From contig NZ_NSDM01000009.1 in NCBI RefSeq assembly GCF_030852425.1, forward strand, positions 248,001-312,000: a stretch of DNA of 64,000 nucleotides, in the 5' to 3' direction. The notes below the pieces were generated by a model, which did no database searches, was not told the origin of the DNA, and saw only the letters and a program-made list of their open reading frames with translations. The DNA comes from Saccharothrix longispora (GTDB lineage: Bacteria > Actinomycetota > Actinomycetes > Mycobacteriales > Pseudonocardiaceae). Of this stretch, positions 9,664-19,130 are shown piece after piece. The first letter of the stretch is position 1; the number at the start of each line of letters is the position of its first letter. The translations under genes and the position numbers were made by a program.

Positions 9664-9694
9664 ACGGCCCGCCAGATCCGATCTGGCGGGCCGT
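9664..9694 (+). terminator. Hairpin terminator after hisG
   Basis: A perfect 14-bp stem (ACGGCCCGCCAGAT and its complement) with a 3-nt CCG loop begins 22 bp after the hisG stop. There is no T-run, which is usual for actinobacterial terminators. Confidence 0.8.
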
Positions 9695-9725
9695 CTCGCG
9701 CCTCCACCACGAGAGGAGGTGCCGG

Positions 9726-10274
9726 ATGCAGCCGTTGCGCATCGCCGTGGTCGTCGGCAGCACCCGCGAGGGGCGCGTCGGCGACGACATCGCGCGCTGG
9801 GTCGCCGGCGTCGCCGGCCTCAGGACCGGCGTCGAACCGGTCCTGGTCGACCTCGTCGACTACGACCTCCCGGCCCGCTACCCGCGCCTGCCCACCCCGC
9901 CGGTGCGGAGGTTCGCCGGCGAGGTCGCGCGGGCCGACGGCTTCGTCGTGGTCACGCCCGAGTACAACCGCAGCTTCCCCGCCTCCCTCAAGCAGGCGAT
10001 CGACCTCGCCTACGACGAGTGGCACGCGAAACCCGCGGGCCTCGTCTCCTACGGCTACCGCACCGCGGGCTTCCACGCCGTCGAGCAGCTCCGGTCGGTC
10101 TTCACCGAGCTGCACGTCACGACGGTGCGCGACACCGTCGCCGTGGACCTGCGCGACGGCCGTCCGCTGGACTCCGAGGACCGCGTGCGTGCCGCCGACG
10201 CCATGCTCGACCAGCTCACCTGGTGGGCGGAGGCGCTGCGCGACGCGCGCCGCCGCCGCCCGTACGTCTCCTAG
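9726..10274 (+). CDS. NADPH-dependent FMN reductase
   Basis: A 182-residue flavodoxin-like oxidoreductase. The N-terminal loop [12 protein letters not shown] binds FMN phosphate, and [23 protein letters not shown] is the signature of the SsuE/YieF-type NAD(P)H:FMN reductases. An AGGAGG at 9714-9719 is well placed for the ATG at 9726. It ends 13 bp before the ABC transporter genes in the same direction and may be co-transcribed with them. The physiological substrate (flavin, quinone or chromate-like) cannot be told from the sequence. Confidence 0.88.
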   Translation: MQPLRIAVVVGSTREGRVGDDIARWVAGVAGLRTGVEPVLVDLVDYDLPARYPRLPTPPVRRFAGEVARADGFVVVTPEYNRSFPASLKQAIDLAYDEWHAKPAGLVSYGYRTAGFHAVEQLRSVFTELHVTTVRDTVAVDLRDGRPLDSEDRVRAADAMLDQLTWWAEALRDARRRRPYVS

Positions 10275-10287
10275 GGAAAGGAAGACC

Positions 10288-11244
10288 ATGAACGCCATCG
10301 AAACGTCGGGCCTGGTCAAGGTGTTCGGCGACACCCGCGCCGTGGACGGCGTGGACCTGACCGTGCCCGCCGGGACGGTGTACGGGCTGCTGGGCCCGAA
10401 CGGGGCGGGCAAGACCACGACGGTCCGCCTGCTGGCCACCCTGCTGCGACCCGACGACGGGGAGGCGCGGGTGTTCGGCCACGACGTGCGCGCCGACCCG
10501 GACGCCGTGCGGCAGCTGGTCAGCCTCACCGGCCAGTACGCCTCCGTCGACGAGGACCTGACCGGCACCGAGAACCTGGTGCTGCTGGGCAGGCTGCTCG
10601 GCCACCCCCGCGCGCACGCCCGGCGCCGTGCCGCGCAGATGCTCGACGCGTTCGGCCTCACCGAGGCCGCGGCCAAGCAGGTCAAGCACTACTCCGGCGG
10701 CATGCGGCGCAGGCTCGACATCGCCGCCAGCATCCTCAACACCCCGAAGCTGCTGTTCCTGGACGAACCCACCACGGGCCTCGACCCGCGCAGCCGCAAC
10801 CAGGTGTGGGACATCGTCCGCGCGGTCGTCGCGCACGGCACCACCGTGCTGCTGACCACGCAGTACCTGGACGAGGCCGACCAGCTGGCGTCCCGCATCG
10901 CGGTGATCGACCACGGCAAGGTCATCGCCGAGGGCACCAAGGGCGAGCTGAAGGCGTCCGTCGGCGTGGGCTCGGTGCACCTGCGGCTGCGCGACGCCGA
11001 CCAGCGGCTCCGCGCCCAGGAGGTGCTGACCCGCGCCCTGGACGCCGAGGTGCTGCTCGACGGCGACCCCGTCGCCCTCACCGCCCGCCTCACCGGCCGC
11101 GCCACCGAGCAGGCCGCCGAGGCACTGGGGCAGCTGGCCCGCGAGGGCATCACCGTCGACAACTTCTCCCTCGGCCAGCCCAGCCTGGACGAGGTCTTCC
11201 TGGCCCTGACCGACAAGAACAAGAAGAAGGAGGCCGCGGCGTGA
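10288..11244 (+). CDS. DrrA-type ABC exporter ATP-binding protein
   Basis: A 318-residue ATPase that should power export of a hydrophobic compound together with the permease encoded next. Walker A is [10 protein letters not shown] near residue 35, the signature is [10 protein letters not shown], Walker B is [12 protein letters not shown], and the switch His is replaced in [11 protein letters not shown] as in DrrA relatives. The C-terminal domain ends [12 protein letters not shown], diagnostic of the daunorubicin-resistance subfamily. GGAAAGGAAG precedes the ATG. The stop overlaps the next start (GTGA). Confidence 0.92.
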   Translation: MNAIETSGLVKVFGDTRAVDGVDLTVPAGTVYGLLGPNGAGKTTTVRLLATLLRPDDGEARVFGHDVRADPDAVRQLVSLTGQYASVDEDLTGTENLVLLGRLLGHPRAHARRRAAQMLDAFGLTEAAAKQVKHYSGGMRRRLDIAASILNTPKLLFLDEPTTGLDPRSRNQVWDIVRAVVAHGTTVLLTTQYLDEADQLASRIAVIDHGKVIAEGTKGELKASVGVGSVHLRLRDADQRLRAQEVLTRALDAEVLLDGDPVALTARLTGRATEQAAEALGQLAREGITVDNFSLGQPSLDEVFLALTDKNKKKEAAA

Positions 11245-12083
11245 CCGTCACCGAGGAAGCCCAGCTCCTGACCGCGCCCAAGGCGGAGGACCTGGCGGCG
11301 GTGCTGCTCGAGACCGAGAGGCCGCCGCGCCCCAGCGCGCTGTCCGCGTCGCTCACGTTCGGCTGGCGGGCCGTGCTGAAGATCAAGCACGTGCCCGAGC
11401 AGCTGTTCGACGTGACCGCGTTCCCGATCATGATGACGCTGATGTTCACCTACCTGTTCGGCGGCGCCCTCGCGGGCTCGCCGGGGGAGTACATCCAGTA
11501 CCTGCTGCCCGGCATCACCGTCACCAGCGTCGTGATGATCACCATGTACACCGGCGTCGCGGTGAACACCGACATCGAGAAGGGCGTGTTCGACCGGTTC
11601 CGCACGCTGCCGATCTGGCGGCCCGCGCCGATGGTCGGCTACATCCTCGGCGACCTGCTGCGCTACGTGCTGGCGTCGGCGACGATCATGGTCGTCGGCC
11701 TGCTGCTCGGGTTCCGGCCCGGCGGCGGCGCCGTGGGCGTGCTGCTCGGCGTGGCCGTGCTGGTGGCGTTCTCGTTCGCGTTCTCGTGGATCTGGACGAC
11801 GTTCGGCCTGTTGTTGCGCAGCGAGAAGTCCGTGATGGGCGTGAGCATGCTCGTGCTGTTCCCGCTGACGTTCCTGTCGAACGTCTACGTCATGCCGACC
11901 ACGATGCCGGGCTGGCTCCAGGCGTTCGTCAACGTCAACCCCGTGACGAAGCTGGTGGACGCGGTGCGCTCGCTGATGGCGGGCGGTTTCGACAGCGGCG
12001 CGATGCTGTGGACGCTCGGGTACGGCGTGGTGTTCACCGTCGTGTTCGGCGCGTGGACGATGCGCCTGTACAACCGCAAGTGA
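11241..12083 (+). CDS. DrrB-type ABC-2 permease
   Basis: A 280-residue membrane protein of the ABC-2 family, partner of the ATPase whose stop codon it overlaps. After a roughly 50-residue cytoplasmic N terminus there are about six membrane segments, with the ABC-2 signature in the region [19 protein letters not shown] and a final segment ending MRLYNRK. The pair would form an efflux pump. No antibiotic biosynthesis genes are nearby, so the substrate is unknown. A very strong terminator follows. Confidence 0.9.
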   Translation: MTVTEEAQLLTAPKAEDLAAVLLETERPPRPSALSASLTFGWRAVLKIKHVPEQLFDVTAFPIMMTLMFTYLFGGALAGSPGEYIQYLLPGITVTSVVMITMYTGVAVNTDIEKGVFDRFRTLPIWRPAPMVGYILGDLLRYVLASATIMVVGLLLGFRPGGGAVGVLLGVAVLVAFSFAFSWIWTTFGLLLRSEKSVMGVSMLVLFPLTFLSNVYVMPTTMPGWLQAFVNVNPVTKLVDAVRSLMAGGFDSGAMLWTLGYGVVFTVVFGAWTMRLYNRK

Positions 12084-12090
12084 CGTGCCG

Positions 12091-12134
12091 GCCCGCCGCG
12101 CCCCGCCCACGCGCGTGGGCGGGGCGCGGCGGGC
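12091..12134 (+). terminator. 44-bp perfect palindrome, terminator
   Basis: Two 22-bp arms, beginning GCCCGCCGCG and ending CGCGGCGGGC, form a perfect palindrome with no spacer 7 bp after the exporter permease stop. As RNA this is an exceptionally stable hairpin. It is read as the terminator of the FMN reductase-exporter operon. Confidence 0.8.
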
Positions 12135-12230
12135 CTCCGCGCTCCAGAGGGGTGGTCCGGCGCCCCCGCGTGGCGTAACGCGCTGCACCGGTCGGGCGAC
12201 ATGGGGGTCGAACGCACTCCGGGAGGAACC

Positions 12231-12644
12231 GTGAAGATCCGCTTATCCGTGCTCGTCGCCGGCGCGGCCCTGCTCGCCGCCTGCTCGCCGTCGCAGACCG
12301 CCCGGCCCGCCGCCGACACGACCGCGGCCGAGGCCGCCGCCACGACGAGCGCCGTGACGCCCGTTCCCGGGACGCGCGCCGCCGCCCCGGCGCCCACGGC
12401 GGTCGCCCCGGCCCCGTCCTCGACGTGCACGGTGCCCGACGTGGTCGGCATGGTGCACCAGACCGCCCAGGACACGATGCAGGCGGCGGGCCTGTACAAC
12501 CTCCGGGAGGAGGACGCCACGGGGCGGGGTCGCGTGCTCGTGCTCGACCGCAACTGGACGACCACCGCGCAGGGCGTGCCCGCCGGGGCCTCGGTGGACT
12601 GCCTGACGGAGGTCCTGCTGTCGGCCGTGAAGATCGGCGAGTAG
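12231..12644 (+). CDS. PASTA-domain lipoprotein
   Basis: A 137-residue lipoprotein. The signal peptide ends in the lipobox LLAAC, so the mature protein should be lipid-anchored outside the membrane. An Ala/Thr/Pro-rich linker of about 45 residues leads to one PASTA domain (CTVPDVVGMVHQTAQDTMQAAG...), the module that binds peptidoglycan fragments or beta-lactams. GGGAGGAA at 12221-12228 fixes the GTG start at 12231. It converges with the large AAA regulator gene, with only 15 bp between the stops. A single PASTA module on a lipoprotein is typical of actinobacterial stand-alone PASTA proteins. Confidence 0.85.
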   Translation: MKIRLSVLVAGAALLAACSPSQTARPAADTTAAEAAATTSAVTPVPGTRAAAPAPTAVAPAPSSTCTVPDVVGMVHQTAQDTMQAAGLYNLREEDATGRGRVLVLDRNWTTTAQGVPAGASVDCLTEVLLSAVKIGE

Positions 12645-12659
12645 CCCGGCGGTGTCGCG

Positions 12660-15602
12660 TCAGAGGCGGAAGCGCTCGCGTCCCGAGTAGACGCACGTCG
12701 CGCCGGTCGAGACGGTCTCCCGCAGGTGGGCCGCGAGTTCCGGGTGGCGCGCGTCGAGCTTGCGCAGGGTGTCGCGGATGCGGGCGGTGACGGCCTTGCG
12801 GGCGCGTTCCGCGTCGTCGCCGAGCCGGCGGGTGCGGCCGGCCAGGCCCGCGGCGGCGCGCAGTTCCTCCAGCAGGGCCGCGCGCTCCCGGTCCAGGGCG
12901 GCGGCGCGGTCGTCGTCCGCCGCCCGGTCGATCTCCTCGTCCAGCTGGGCCAGGCGCCGCCGGTAGCGCGCCTTGGCCTCGTCGTCCAGGACCGGGTCCC
13001 CGCCGAGCCGCGCGGAGGGGACGGCTTCCGGCGCCAGCAGCGACGTGGCGGGCACCGGGTCACCCGCCCGGCTCAGCAGCGCGTGCAGGTCGCGCAGCCC
13101 CTTGGCGTCCGGCACCCGGACCGCCGTGCCCCGGTAGGACAACGACCAGACGTCGCCGTCGCGGCGGAACTCGTGGCCGGCCGCGGCGGGGCCGGTGCCG
13201 GCCAGGTGGCGGTCGGCGCGCTCCGCCCACGGCGGCGCGTGCATCCGCTCGGCCGACCGCCGGGCCGCGGTCAGCTCGCGCACCGCGTCGTCGTGCCTGC
13301 CCAGGAACCGGTCCAGCAGGCCCAGCCACAGGTCCACCGGGCCGGACAGGTCGCACCCGTACAGGGACACCAGCCACTTGCCGCGGTGCGGCGCCAGCCG
13401 GTCGCGGACCCGGACGGCCAGGTCCCGGTCGCCCGCCGCCACCGCGTACTGCGCGTGGAAGCGCAACCACAGCGGTTCCATGCCGGGCTGGGGGCGCTCG
13501 TCCGGCCGGACGAGTCCGCGGGCGGCGGCGACGTCGCCGCGCTCCAGCGCCGTGATGCCCGCCAGCACCCCCGGGCACGGGTGCGCGCTCGCCGCGACGT
13601 CCGGCTCCAGCGCGGCCAGCTCGTCGAACCGGCCCTGGGCCAGCAGCAGCGCCCACTTCAGGTGCAGGTACATCAACCGGATCTCGACCCGGCCGCCCGC
13701 GCCGAGGTCGGCCGCCCTGGCGAGCATCGCGGTCGCCTCGGCGTACCTCCCCCGGAACGTGGCCACGATGCACTGGTCGATGGCCGCCGAGAAGTGGAAC
13801 CGGGCCAGGCCGAACCGGTCGGACAGCGCCACGAACGCGTGCAGTTGGTCGAGGTAGCGCGGGTCGCCCAGCTCGGCCAGCGCCACCCAGCGCAGCGAGG
13901 TCCCGAAGTGCTCGGCGCTGTGGTCACCGCTGCGCCGCGACACGGCGATCAGCTCGTCGGTGAGCGCGAGCCGCTCCTCGGCGCGGTCCATGCCCGTCGT
14001 CATGTCGTACGCGGCCCACAGGCCGGAGGTCAGCGCGCCGTCGTCGCCGCCCGTGCGCGCCGCCTCCGTGGTGCGCACCGCGATCTCCCGCGCCAGCTCC
14101 TCGGCCGGCAGGTCCGGCGCGGGCCCGACGAACCGCTCGTACGCCTCGCGCAGCACCTCGTGCGCCGACCCCTCCGGTTCGGCGAACCGGTGGAGGGCCA
14201 GCGCCACCCGCGCCAGCGGCTCCGGGTCGTCCAACCCGCGCGCCGCCTCCGCCGCCTGCTCGTACAACCGCTCGGCCTCGGCCGGCTCGGTGCAGTGGAA
14301 CAGCTCGTGCCCCAGCTCCACGGTGACGGCGATGCGCCGCCGGACGCCGTCGGCGTGCTCCAGCGCCCGCCGGTAGTGCCCGACGGCCTCCTCCGGCGTC
14401 ATGCGGCTGCTCGCGTGCCGCGCGGCGGCCACGATCACGTCGACCACCCGGTCGGCGGGCAGCCTCGCCGCGCCCAGGTGCGCGTGCCGTGCCAGGTCGG
14501 CGGGCAGCACCTCGTCGGCGAGCGGCCCACCGGCCGGGTCCGCGCCCAGCGCCCGCACCACGGCGGCGTGCCGCTCGTCCACATCGGACAGACCGTCGTA
14601 CAGCGCCTCGCGCACCAGGTCGTGGGCGAAGGAGAACCGGCCGCCGCCCAGCCCGCGCACCAGCCGGGCCTGCGCGGCCTGGTCGAGCAGCTTGTCCACG
14701 GCGGGCGCGGGCAGCGCGGCGGTCATCGCCAGGACCCGCCGGTGGAACTCGCGCCCCAGCACGGAGGCCGACGCCAGCAGGTCGCCCACCTCCGCCGGGA
14801 GCAGGGACAACCGCCGCTGCACGGCGTCGCGCACCCCCGGCGCGATGGCGGTGACCGGACCGCCGCCGTGCCACAGGCGGGCGGTCTGCTCCACGAAGAA
14901 CGGGTTGCCGCCGGTGCGCCGGTGCACCTCGTCGACCAGGTCGGGCTCGGGCACGCGCCCCGCGGTGCGCGCGATCAGCTCGCCCACCTCCGCCGGGCCG
15001 AGGCCGGACAGCGCCACCGTGGTGGCCCGGCCCAGCAGCGGCGTCAGCAGCGGGCGCACCGGGTGGTCGGCGGCGTCGACCTCGGCGTCGCGGTAGGTGC
15101 CGATCACCAGCAGCCGCTCGAACCAGGTGTGCCGCGCGGCGAACTCCAACAGCCGCAACGACGCGGCGTCCGCCCAGTGCAGGTCCTCCAGCACGACCAC
15201 CACCGGGCAGCGGTGCGACGCGGCGACGAGTGCCGTCGTGACCGCGTCGTAGAGCGGGAAGGCGTCGGCGGCGTGCTCGACGCCGGCGTGCGCCTCGCCC
15301 AGCAGGACCGCCGGCGGACCGCCGTCGAGGGCCGCCCACTGCTCCGGCGGCACGGCCCGGCGCAGCGCCCGCAGGACCTGCACCCACGGCCAGTAGCCGG
15401 GTGCGCTGTCGGAGTCCCAGCACGTCCCGCCGAGCACCAGCGCGCCCTGCTGCCGCGCCCGCTCGGCGGCGTCGGTCACCAGGGTCGTCTTGCCGATCCC
15501 GGCCTCGCCCGCGACGAGCACCAGCCCGCCGTGGCTGCGGGTGACACGATCGACCTCGGCGCGCAGCAGTCCCGCCGGGTGGTCACGTCCGATCAGTCGC
15601 AT
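12660..15602 (-). CDS. Large AAA ATPase/TPR regulatory protein
   Basis: A 980-residue protein. The N-terminal quarter is a STAND/AAA ATPase with Walker A GEAGIGKTTL near residue 30 and Walker B VVVLEDLHWAD near residue 155, as in LuxR/MalT-type regulators. A long helical TPR-like region follows. Unlike LAL regulators it has no C-terminal LuxR helix-turn-helix. Instead the last 180 residues start FRRDGDVWSLSYRGTAVRVPD and continue in a charged coiled coil (near residues 880-930). This C-terminal arrangement is common in actinobacterial AAA proteins of unknown function. The ATG at 15602 (MRLIGRDHPAGLL) is chosen over a start 27 bp upstream because homologues begin with the ATPase domain. Confidence 0.8.
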   Translation of the reverse strand: MRLIGRDHPAGLLRAEVDRVTRSHGGLVLVAGEAGIGKTTLVTDAAERARQQGALVLGGTCWDSDSAPGYWPWVQVLRALRRAVPPEQWAALDGGPPAVLLGEAHAGVEHAADAFPLYDAVTTALVAASHRCPVVVVLEDLHWADAASLRLLEFAARHTWFERLLVIGTYRDAEVDAADHPVRPLLTPLLGRATTVALSGLGPAEVGELIARTAGRVPEPDLVDEVHRRTGGNPFFVEQTARLWHGGGPVTAIAPGVRDAVQRRLSLLPAEVGDLLASASVLGREFHRRVLAMTAALPAPAVDKLLDQAAQARLVRGLGGGRFSFAHDLVREALYDGLSDVDERHAAVVRALGADPAGGPLADEVLPADLARHAHLGAARLPADRVVDVIVAAARHASSRMTPEEAVGHYRRALEHADGVRRRIAVTVELGHELFHCTEPAEAERLYEQAAEAARGLDDPEPLARVALALHRFAEPEGSAHEVLREAYERFVGPAPDLPAEELAREIAVRTTEAARTGGDDGALTSGLWAAYDMTTGMDRAEERLALTDELIAVSRRSGDHSAEHFGTSLRWVALAELGDPRYLDQLHAFVALSDRFGLARFHFSAAIDQCIVATFRGRYAEATAMLARAADLGAGGRVEIRLMYLHLKWALLLAQGRFDELAALEPDVAASAHPCPGVLAGITALERGDVAAARGLVRPDERPQPGMEPLWLRFHAQYAVAAGDRDLAVRVRDRLAPHRGKWLVSLYGCDLSGPVDLWLGLLDRFLGRHDDAVRELTAARRSAERMHAPPWAERADRHLAGTGPAAAGHEFRRDGDVWSLSYRGTAVRVPDAKGLRDLHALLSRAGDPVPATSLLAPEAVPSARLGGDPVLDDEAKARYRRRLAQLDEEIDRAADDDRAAALDRERAALLEELRAAAGLAGRTRRLGDDAERARKAVTARIRDTLRKLDARHPELAAHLRETVSTGATCVYSGRERFRL

Positions 15603-15615
15603 GGCACGGGAGAAC

Positions 15616-15950
15616 CTATCCCACGGCACCGACGAAAACCGGCGTTCGGGCGATCTTGCGCACCCCGGATTCGCTCACCAGTGCGAATGCCCCGCCGTGC
15701 CCGCCCGACTCGGGACCGCCGGCCAGTTCCAGGCCGGCGCGGAAGATCCCGGCGAACCCGGCGGGCTTCCGGTTCGACCGGTCGCGCGGCTCGGGGTCGT
15801 CCCGCAGCAGCCGCTCGTCGGCGCGGTAGTGCTCGCCGTCGGCGGCAGCCCGCCGCGCCGCGCGGTCGGCTCGTCGACGACGAGCCGCTCGGCGGAGAAC
15901 ACGACCTCCCGCTTGTCGCCGAGGTAGCGGAAGAACGTGGTGCGGCCGAC
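15616..15950 (-). pseudogene. Remnant of a TetR-family regulator
   Basis: On the minus strand from 15950 the frame reads VGRTTFFRYLGDKREVVFSAE, the recognition helix and start of helix 4 of a TetR repressor. A stop codon lies directly before it, so the N-terminal helices are gone. About 35 residues later the likeness moves to another frame (RADERLLRDDPEPRDRSNRK), resembling the middle of the same family. Truncation plus frameshift indicate decay. The gene sits between the AAA regulator and the mannanase; its original target is unknown. Confidence 0.65.
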
Positions 15951-16050
15951 CTAGCACGCCCGCCCGCCCCGCGTGAGCGAGGTCGGGGCCGAAGTCGCGC
16001 GGGGACGCGGGGAAGCTGCTCCTTCCTCGATCGCCTCGCGCGGCCTATGC

Positions 16051-16068
16051 TCTGGGAGCGCTCCCAGA
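16051..16068. promoter_or_regulatory. CebR-type operator (LacI family)
   Basis: TCTGGGAGCGCTCCCAGA is an 18-bp perfect palindrome whose core TGGGAGCGCTCCCA is identical to the published Streptomyces CebR box for cellulose/cello-oligosaccharide genes. It lies 41 bp before the mannanase start. Confidence 0.85.
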
Positions 16069-16108
16069 AGTTCGTGCCCTGCCAACGGCGGTGAAGGGAC
16101 AAGACGAC

Positions 16109-18190
16109 GTGAGGTTGCTGCTGATCGCCTCGTTGACGGTGTCGACGCTCGCGGTGCCCTGGACCGCGGGTGCCGCCCCCGGACCGTGGCTCGAAGCCGA
16201 GGCCGGGACCCTCTCCGGCACGGTCGTGGAGTCGACCGTCGAGGGCTTCTCCGGCGCCGGCTACGTGGCCGGCTTCGACGAGGCCGCCGACACGGTCACC
16301 ATCACCGTCCCGGACAGCCCCGGCGGCCTGCACGACCTCACCGTCCGCTACGCCGCGCCCCACGGCCCGAAGAACGCCGCGCTGTCGCTCAACGGCAGCC
16401 CGGTGGGCGAGGTGCCGCTCGCCGAGAGCGCCGGGTTCACCGAAGCGACCGGCGCCAAGCTCCAGCTGGTCGAGGGCGACAACACCGTCACCTTCGGCAC
16501 CGGCTGGGGCTGGTACCTGGTCGACGCCATCCGCCTCACGCCGAGCGCGCCGCCCGCGCCGGGCACGCACGAGGCCGAGGACGGCGAGCTGTCCGGCGTG
16601 GTCGTCGAGTCCACCGTGGCGGGCTTCTCCGGCCGCGGCTACGTCGCGGGCTTCGACACCGCGACCGACCACGTGACCATCACCGTGCCGGACAGCCCCG
16701 GCGGCCTGCACGACCTGTCGATCTCCTACGCCACGCCGTACGGGCCGAAGACGGCGTCGCTGTCGCTCAACGGCAGCGGCCTCGGCGACGTCGCGTTCCC
16801 GGAGAACCCGACGTTCACCAGCGTCCCCGCCGGCAAGGTGCTGCTGCGCGAGGGCGACAACACGATCACCATCACGAACAACTGGGGCTGGTACCTGATC
16901 GACGCGATCCGGGTGACGCCCAGCGCGCCGCGCGGACCCCACCAGGTGACCAGCGCCCTGACCGACCGGTCCGCCACCCCCGCGGCCAAGGGCCTGATGC
17001 GCTACCTCGTCGACAACTACGGCGAGAAGACGCTGTCCGGCCAGCAGGACCAGCCGAGCATCGACTGGGTCGAGCAGAACACCGGGAAGGCCCCGGCCAT
17101 TGCCGGCCTCGACCTGATGGACTACTCGCCGAGCCGCGTCGAGCGCGGCACCACCTCCCAGGACGTCGAGCGCGCCATCGCCCACGACGCCCGAGGCGGC
17201 ATCGTCACCCTGGCCTGGCACTGGAACGCGCCGTCCGGCCTGATCGACCAACCCGGCAAGGAGTGGTGGCGCGGCTTCTACACCGACGCGACGACCTTCG
17301 ACGTGGCCGCCGCGCTCGCCGACCCCGCCTCCACCGACCACGGCCTGCTGATCCGCGACATCGACGCGATCGCCGTGCAGCTCAAGAGGCTCGCCGACGC
17401 GAACGTGCCGGTGCTGTGGCGACCGCTGCACGAGGCCGAGGGCGGCTGGTTCTGGTGGGGCGCCAAGGGCCCCGAGCCCGCCAAGGCGCTCTACCGGATC
17501 GTGTACGACCGGCTGGTGCGGCACCACGGCCTGCACAACCTGATCTGGGTGTGGAACTCGATCGCGCCCGAGTGGTACCCCGGCGACGACGTGGTGGACG
17601 TCGTCAGCATGGACTCCTACCCGCCCGTCGGCGACCACGGCCCGGTCATCGGCCCCTACGAGCGGCTGGTCGAGCTGGGCGGCGACCGCAAGCTCGTCGC
17701 GCTGGGCGAGGTGGGGTCCATCCCGGACCCCGAGCTGATGCGCGCCTACGAGGCCCGGTGGAGCTGGTTCGTCACCTGGTCCGGCTCGTTCATCCAGGAC
17801 GGCGTGACCAACCCGCTCGACTTCGTGCGCCGCGTCTACCACGACCCCGGCGTGATCACGCTCGACGAGCTGCCCGACTTCAAGAGCACGCCGGGCGACT
17901 GCACCGCGACCATGCGCGTGGTCGCCCGGTGGGGCAGCGGGTACCACGCCGAGATCACCGTGCGCCACGCCGAGAACGCGCCGTCGAACGGGTGGAAGGT
18001 CACCTGGCAGCTCGACGAGGGCCAGCGCGTCGAGGCCCGGTGGAGCGCGAGGATCACCACCAGCGGCACCACCGCCACGGCCGAGAACCTGGCGTGGAAC
18101 GCGGCCGTGAAGCCGGGGGAGAGCACCACCTTCGGCTTCCTGGGCACGGGCTCCCCGACAGCGCCTGCTCCGACTTGCGCTATCGGGTGA
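16109..18190 (+). CDS. Secreted GH26 beta-mannanase with two CBM35 and a CBM2-like module
   Basis: A 693-residue secreted enzyme that should hydrolyse beta-1,4-mannan. After a signal peptide (cleavage near AGAAPG) come two tandem CBM35 modules (about residues 27-150 and 155-280; both contain FSG.GYVAGFD, TITVPDSPGGLHDL and WGWYL.DAIR). The GH26 catalytic domain follows (about 290-585): WRPLHEAEGGWFWW holds the acid/base Glu and VALGEVGS the nucleophile Glu. The last 100 residues, with two Cys, resemble a CBM2 (GYHAEITVRHAE...). The GTG at 16109 is chosen because AAGGGA lies 9-10 nt upstream. The CebR-type palindrome predicts repression relieved by cello-oligosaccharides. Confidence 0.9.
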   Translation: MRLLLIASLTVSTLAVPWTAGAAPGPWLEAEAGTLSGTVVESTVEGFSGAGYVAGFDEAADTVTITVPDSPGGLHDLTVRYAAPHGPKNAALSLNGSPVGEVPLAESAGFTEATGAKLQLVEGDNTVTFGTGWGWYLVDAIRLTPSAPPAPGTHEAEDGELSGVVVESTVAGFSGRGYVAGFDTATDHVTITVPDSPGGLHDLSISYATPYGPKTASLSLNGSGLGDVAFPENPTFTSVPAGKVLLREGDNTITITNNWGWYLIDAIRVTPSAPRGPHQVTSALTDRSATPAAKGLMRYLVDNYGEKTLSGQQDQPSIDWVEQNTGKAPAIAGLDLMDYSPSRVERGTTSQDVERAIAHDARGGIVTLAWHWNAPSGLIDQPGKEWWRGFYTDATTFDVAAALADPASTDHGLLIRDIDAIAVQLKRLADANVPVLWRPLHEAEGGWFWWGAKGPEPAKALYRIVYDRLVRHHGLHNLIWVWNSIAPEWYPGDDVVDVVSMDSYPPVGDHGPVIGPYERLVELGGDRKLVALGEVGSIPDPELMRAYEARWSWFVTWSGSFIQDGVTNPLDFVRRVYHDPGVITLDELPDFKSTPGDCTATMRVVARWGSGYHAEITVRHAENAPSNGWKVTWQLDEGQRVEARWSARITTSGTTATAENLAWNAAVKPGESTTFGFLGTGSPTAPAPTCAIG

Positions 18191-18519
18191 TCACGTCCGG
18201 TGGACCGGCGGGGGAGAACAGGGGACCGGACGCGGTGTCCGCACCCACCTCCCGCCACCACCGGGCTTGTCCGGGTGTCGTGACACCGGCGGCGGTCAGG
18301 CCGGTGCCGGCGTCACGCACCACCTCGTCGTCCGATCCGCCCCGGCGTCGTGCGCGCCCGGACCGCACGTCACGCAGAGCGCCACCGCCGTGCCGCTCGG
18401 TACCGATACCTCTTCGTGCCTGTCCGCCCGACCCGCCCTGAGTTACCGTGCGTCAGCTCCGCCGCCCGGCGGCGGCGCGCGGGCAAGGCCGTTCGGCCTA
18501 CGGCGGAGGGAGAGGCCGG
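18191..18519. other. 329-bp intergenic region
   Basis: No gene is supported. An 8-bp inverted repeat (CGTCCGGT at 18194-18201, ACCGGACG at 18225-18232) directly after the mannanase stop may end its transcript. The right half should hold the signal peptidase promoter, but no clear -35/-10 pair stands out. Confidence 0.5.
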
Positions 18520-19077
18520 ATGCGCGGGCGGGTGGTCTCCGCGGTGCTCGGCGGAGGCGTGTCGCTGCTGCTGGTGGCCGCTCTGGTGGTGTTCGCGCTG
18601 TCCTCGCCGGTGTCGGGCGACAGCATGAACCCGGGCCTGCGTTCGGGTGACCGGGTGCTGGCCCTCGACGACACCCCGGAACGCCTCGACGTCGTCACGC
18701 TCCGTCCACCGGGCGGCACCGCCACCGTGGTCCGGCGCGTCATCGGCGTGCCCGGCGACCAGGTGCGGATCACCGACTCCGACATCCTCGTGCGACCCGG
18801 TGGCGGCGAGTGGCTCGCCGTCGACCGCGGGCCCGGCGACCCCGGCGTGTGCTGCGCCCCCGACGGCAGGGGCGGGACGGACGGCGCGGTCGAGGTGCCG
18901 CCCGGCCGGTACTTCGTGCTCGGCGACAACCTGACCGTGTCGACCGACTCCCGCACCTACGGGTTCGTGCCCGAGGCCGACATCACCGGCGTGGTGTGGC
19001 GGCGGGTCTGGCCGGTGCCGCGGTTCGACGCGGTCCGCGTGCCCGCGCTGTCGGCCGTGCCGGTCACCGGCCCGTGA
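18520..19077 (+). CDS. Signal peptidase I-like protein (S26), catalytic Lys replaced
   Basis: A 185-residue type I signal peptidase homologue with one N-terminal membrane segment (residues 8-28) and an external catalytic domain. Box B with the nucleophile Ser is SGDSMNPGLRSGDRVL, box D is VVRRVIGVPGD, and box E is VLGDNLTVSTDSR. In bacterial enzymes box D reads KRVIGxPGD and its Lys is the general base; here that position is Arg. The protein is thus either inactive, uses another base, or has an unusual mechanism. GGAGGGAGAGG is well placed before the ATG at 18520. It converges with the WD40 gene. Confidence 0.8.
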   Translation: MRGRVVSAVLGGGVSLLLVAALVVFALSSPVSGDSMNPGLRSGDRVLALDDTPERLDVVTLRPPGGTATVVRRVIGVPGDQVRITDSDILVRPGGGEWLAVDRGPGDPGVCCAPDGRGGTDGAVEVPPGRYFVLGDNLTVSTDSRTYGFVPEADITGVVWRRVWPVPRFDAVRVPALSAVPVTGP

Positions 19078-19130
19078 GCGACGGGCGCGGCACGACCTCG
19101 CCGCCGGCCGGCTCACCGCCCGTTCACGGG
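19071..19130. terminator. Possible bidirectional hairpin between convergent genes
   Basis: CCCGTGAGCGACGGGCG (19071-19087) pairs imperfectly, with a 3-nt bulge, with CGCCCGTTCACGGG (19117-19130). It lies exactly between the two stop codons of convergent genes. Confidence 0.4.

Noticed and set aside
10288-12083. DrrAB-type exporter as a sign of an antibiotic gene cluster
   Set aside because: No biosynthetic enzymes (PKS, NRPS, terpene, RiPP) are found in the window.
12091-12134. 44-bp palindrome considered as replication or recombination site
   Set aside because: Position directly after an operon and absence of associated genes make a terminator the simplest explanation.
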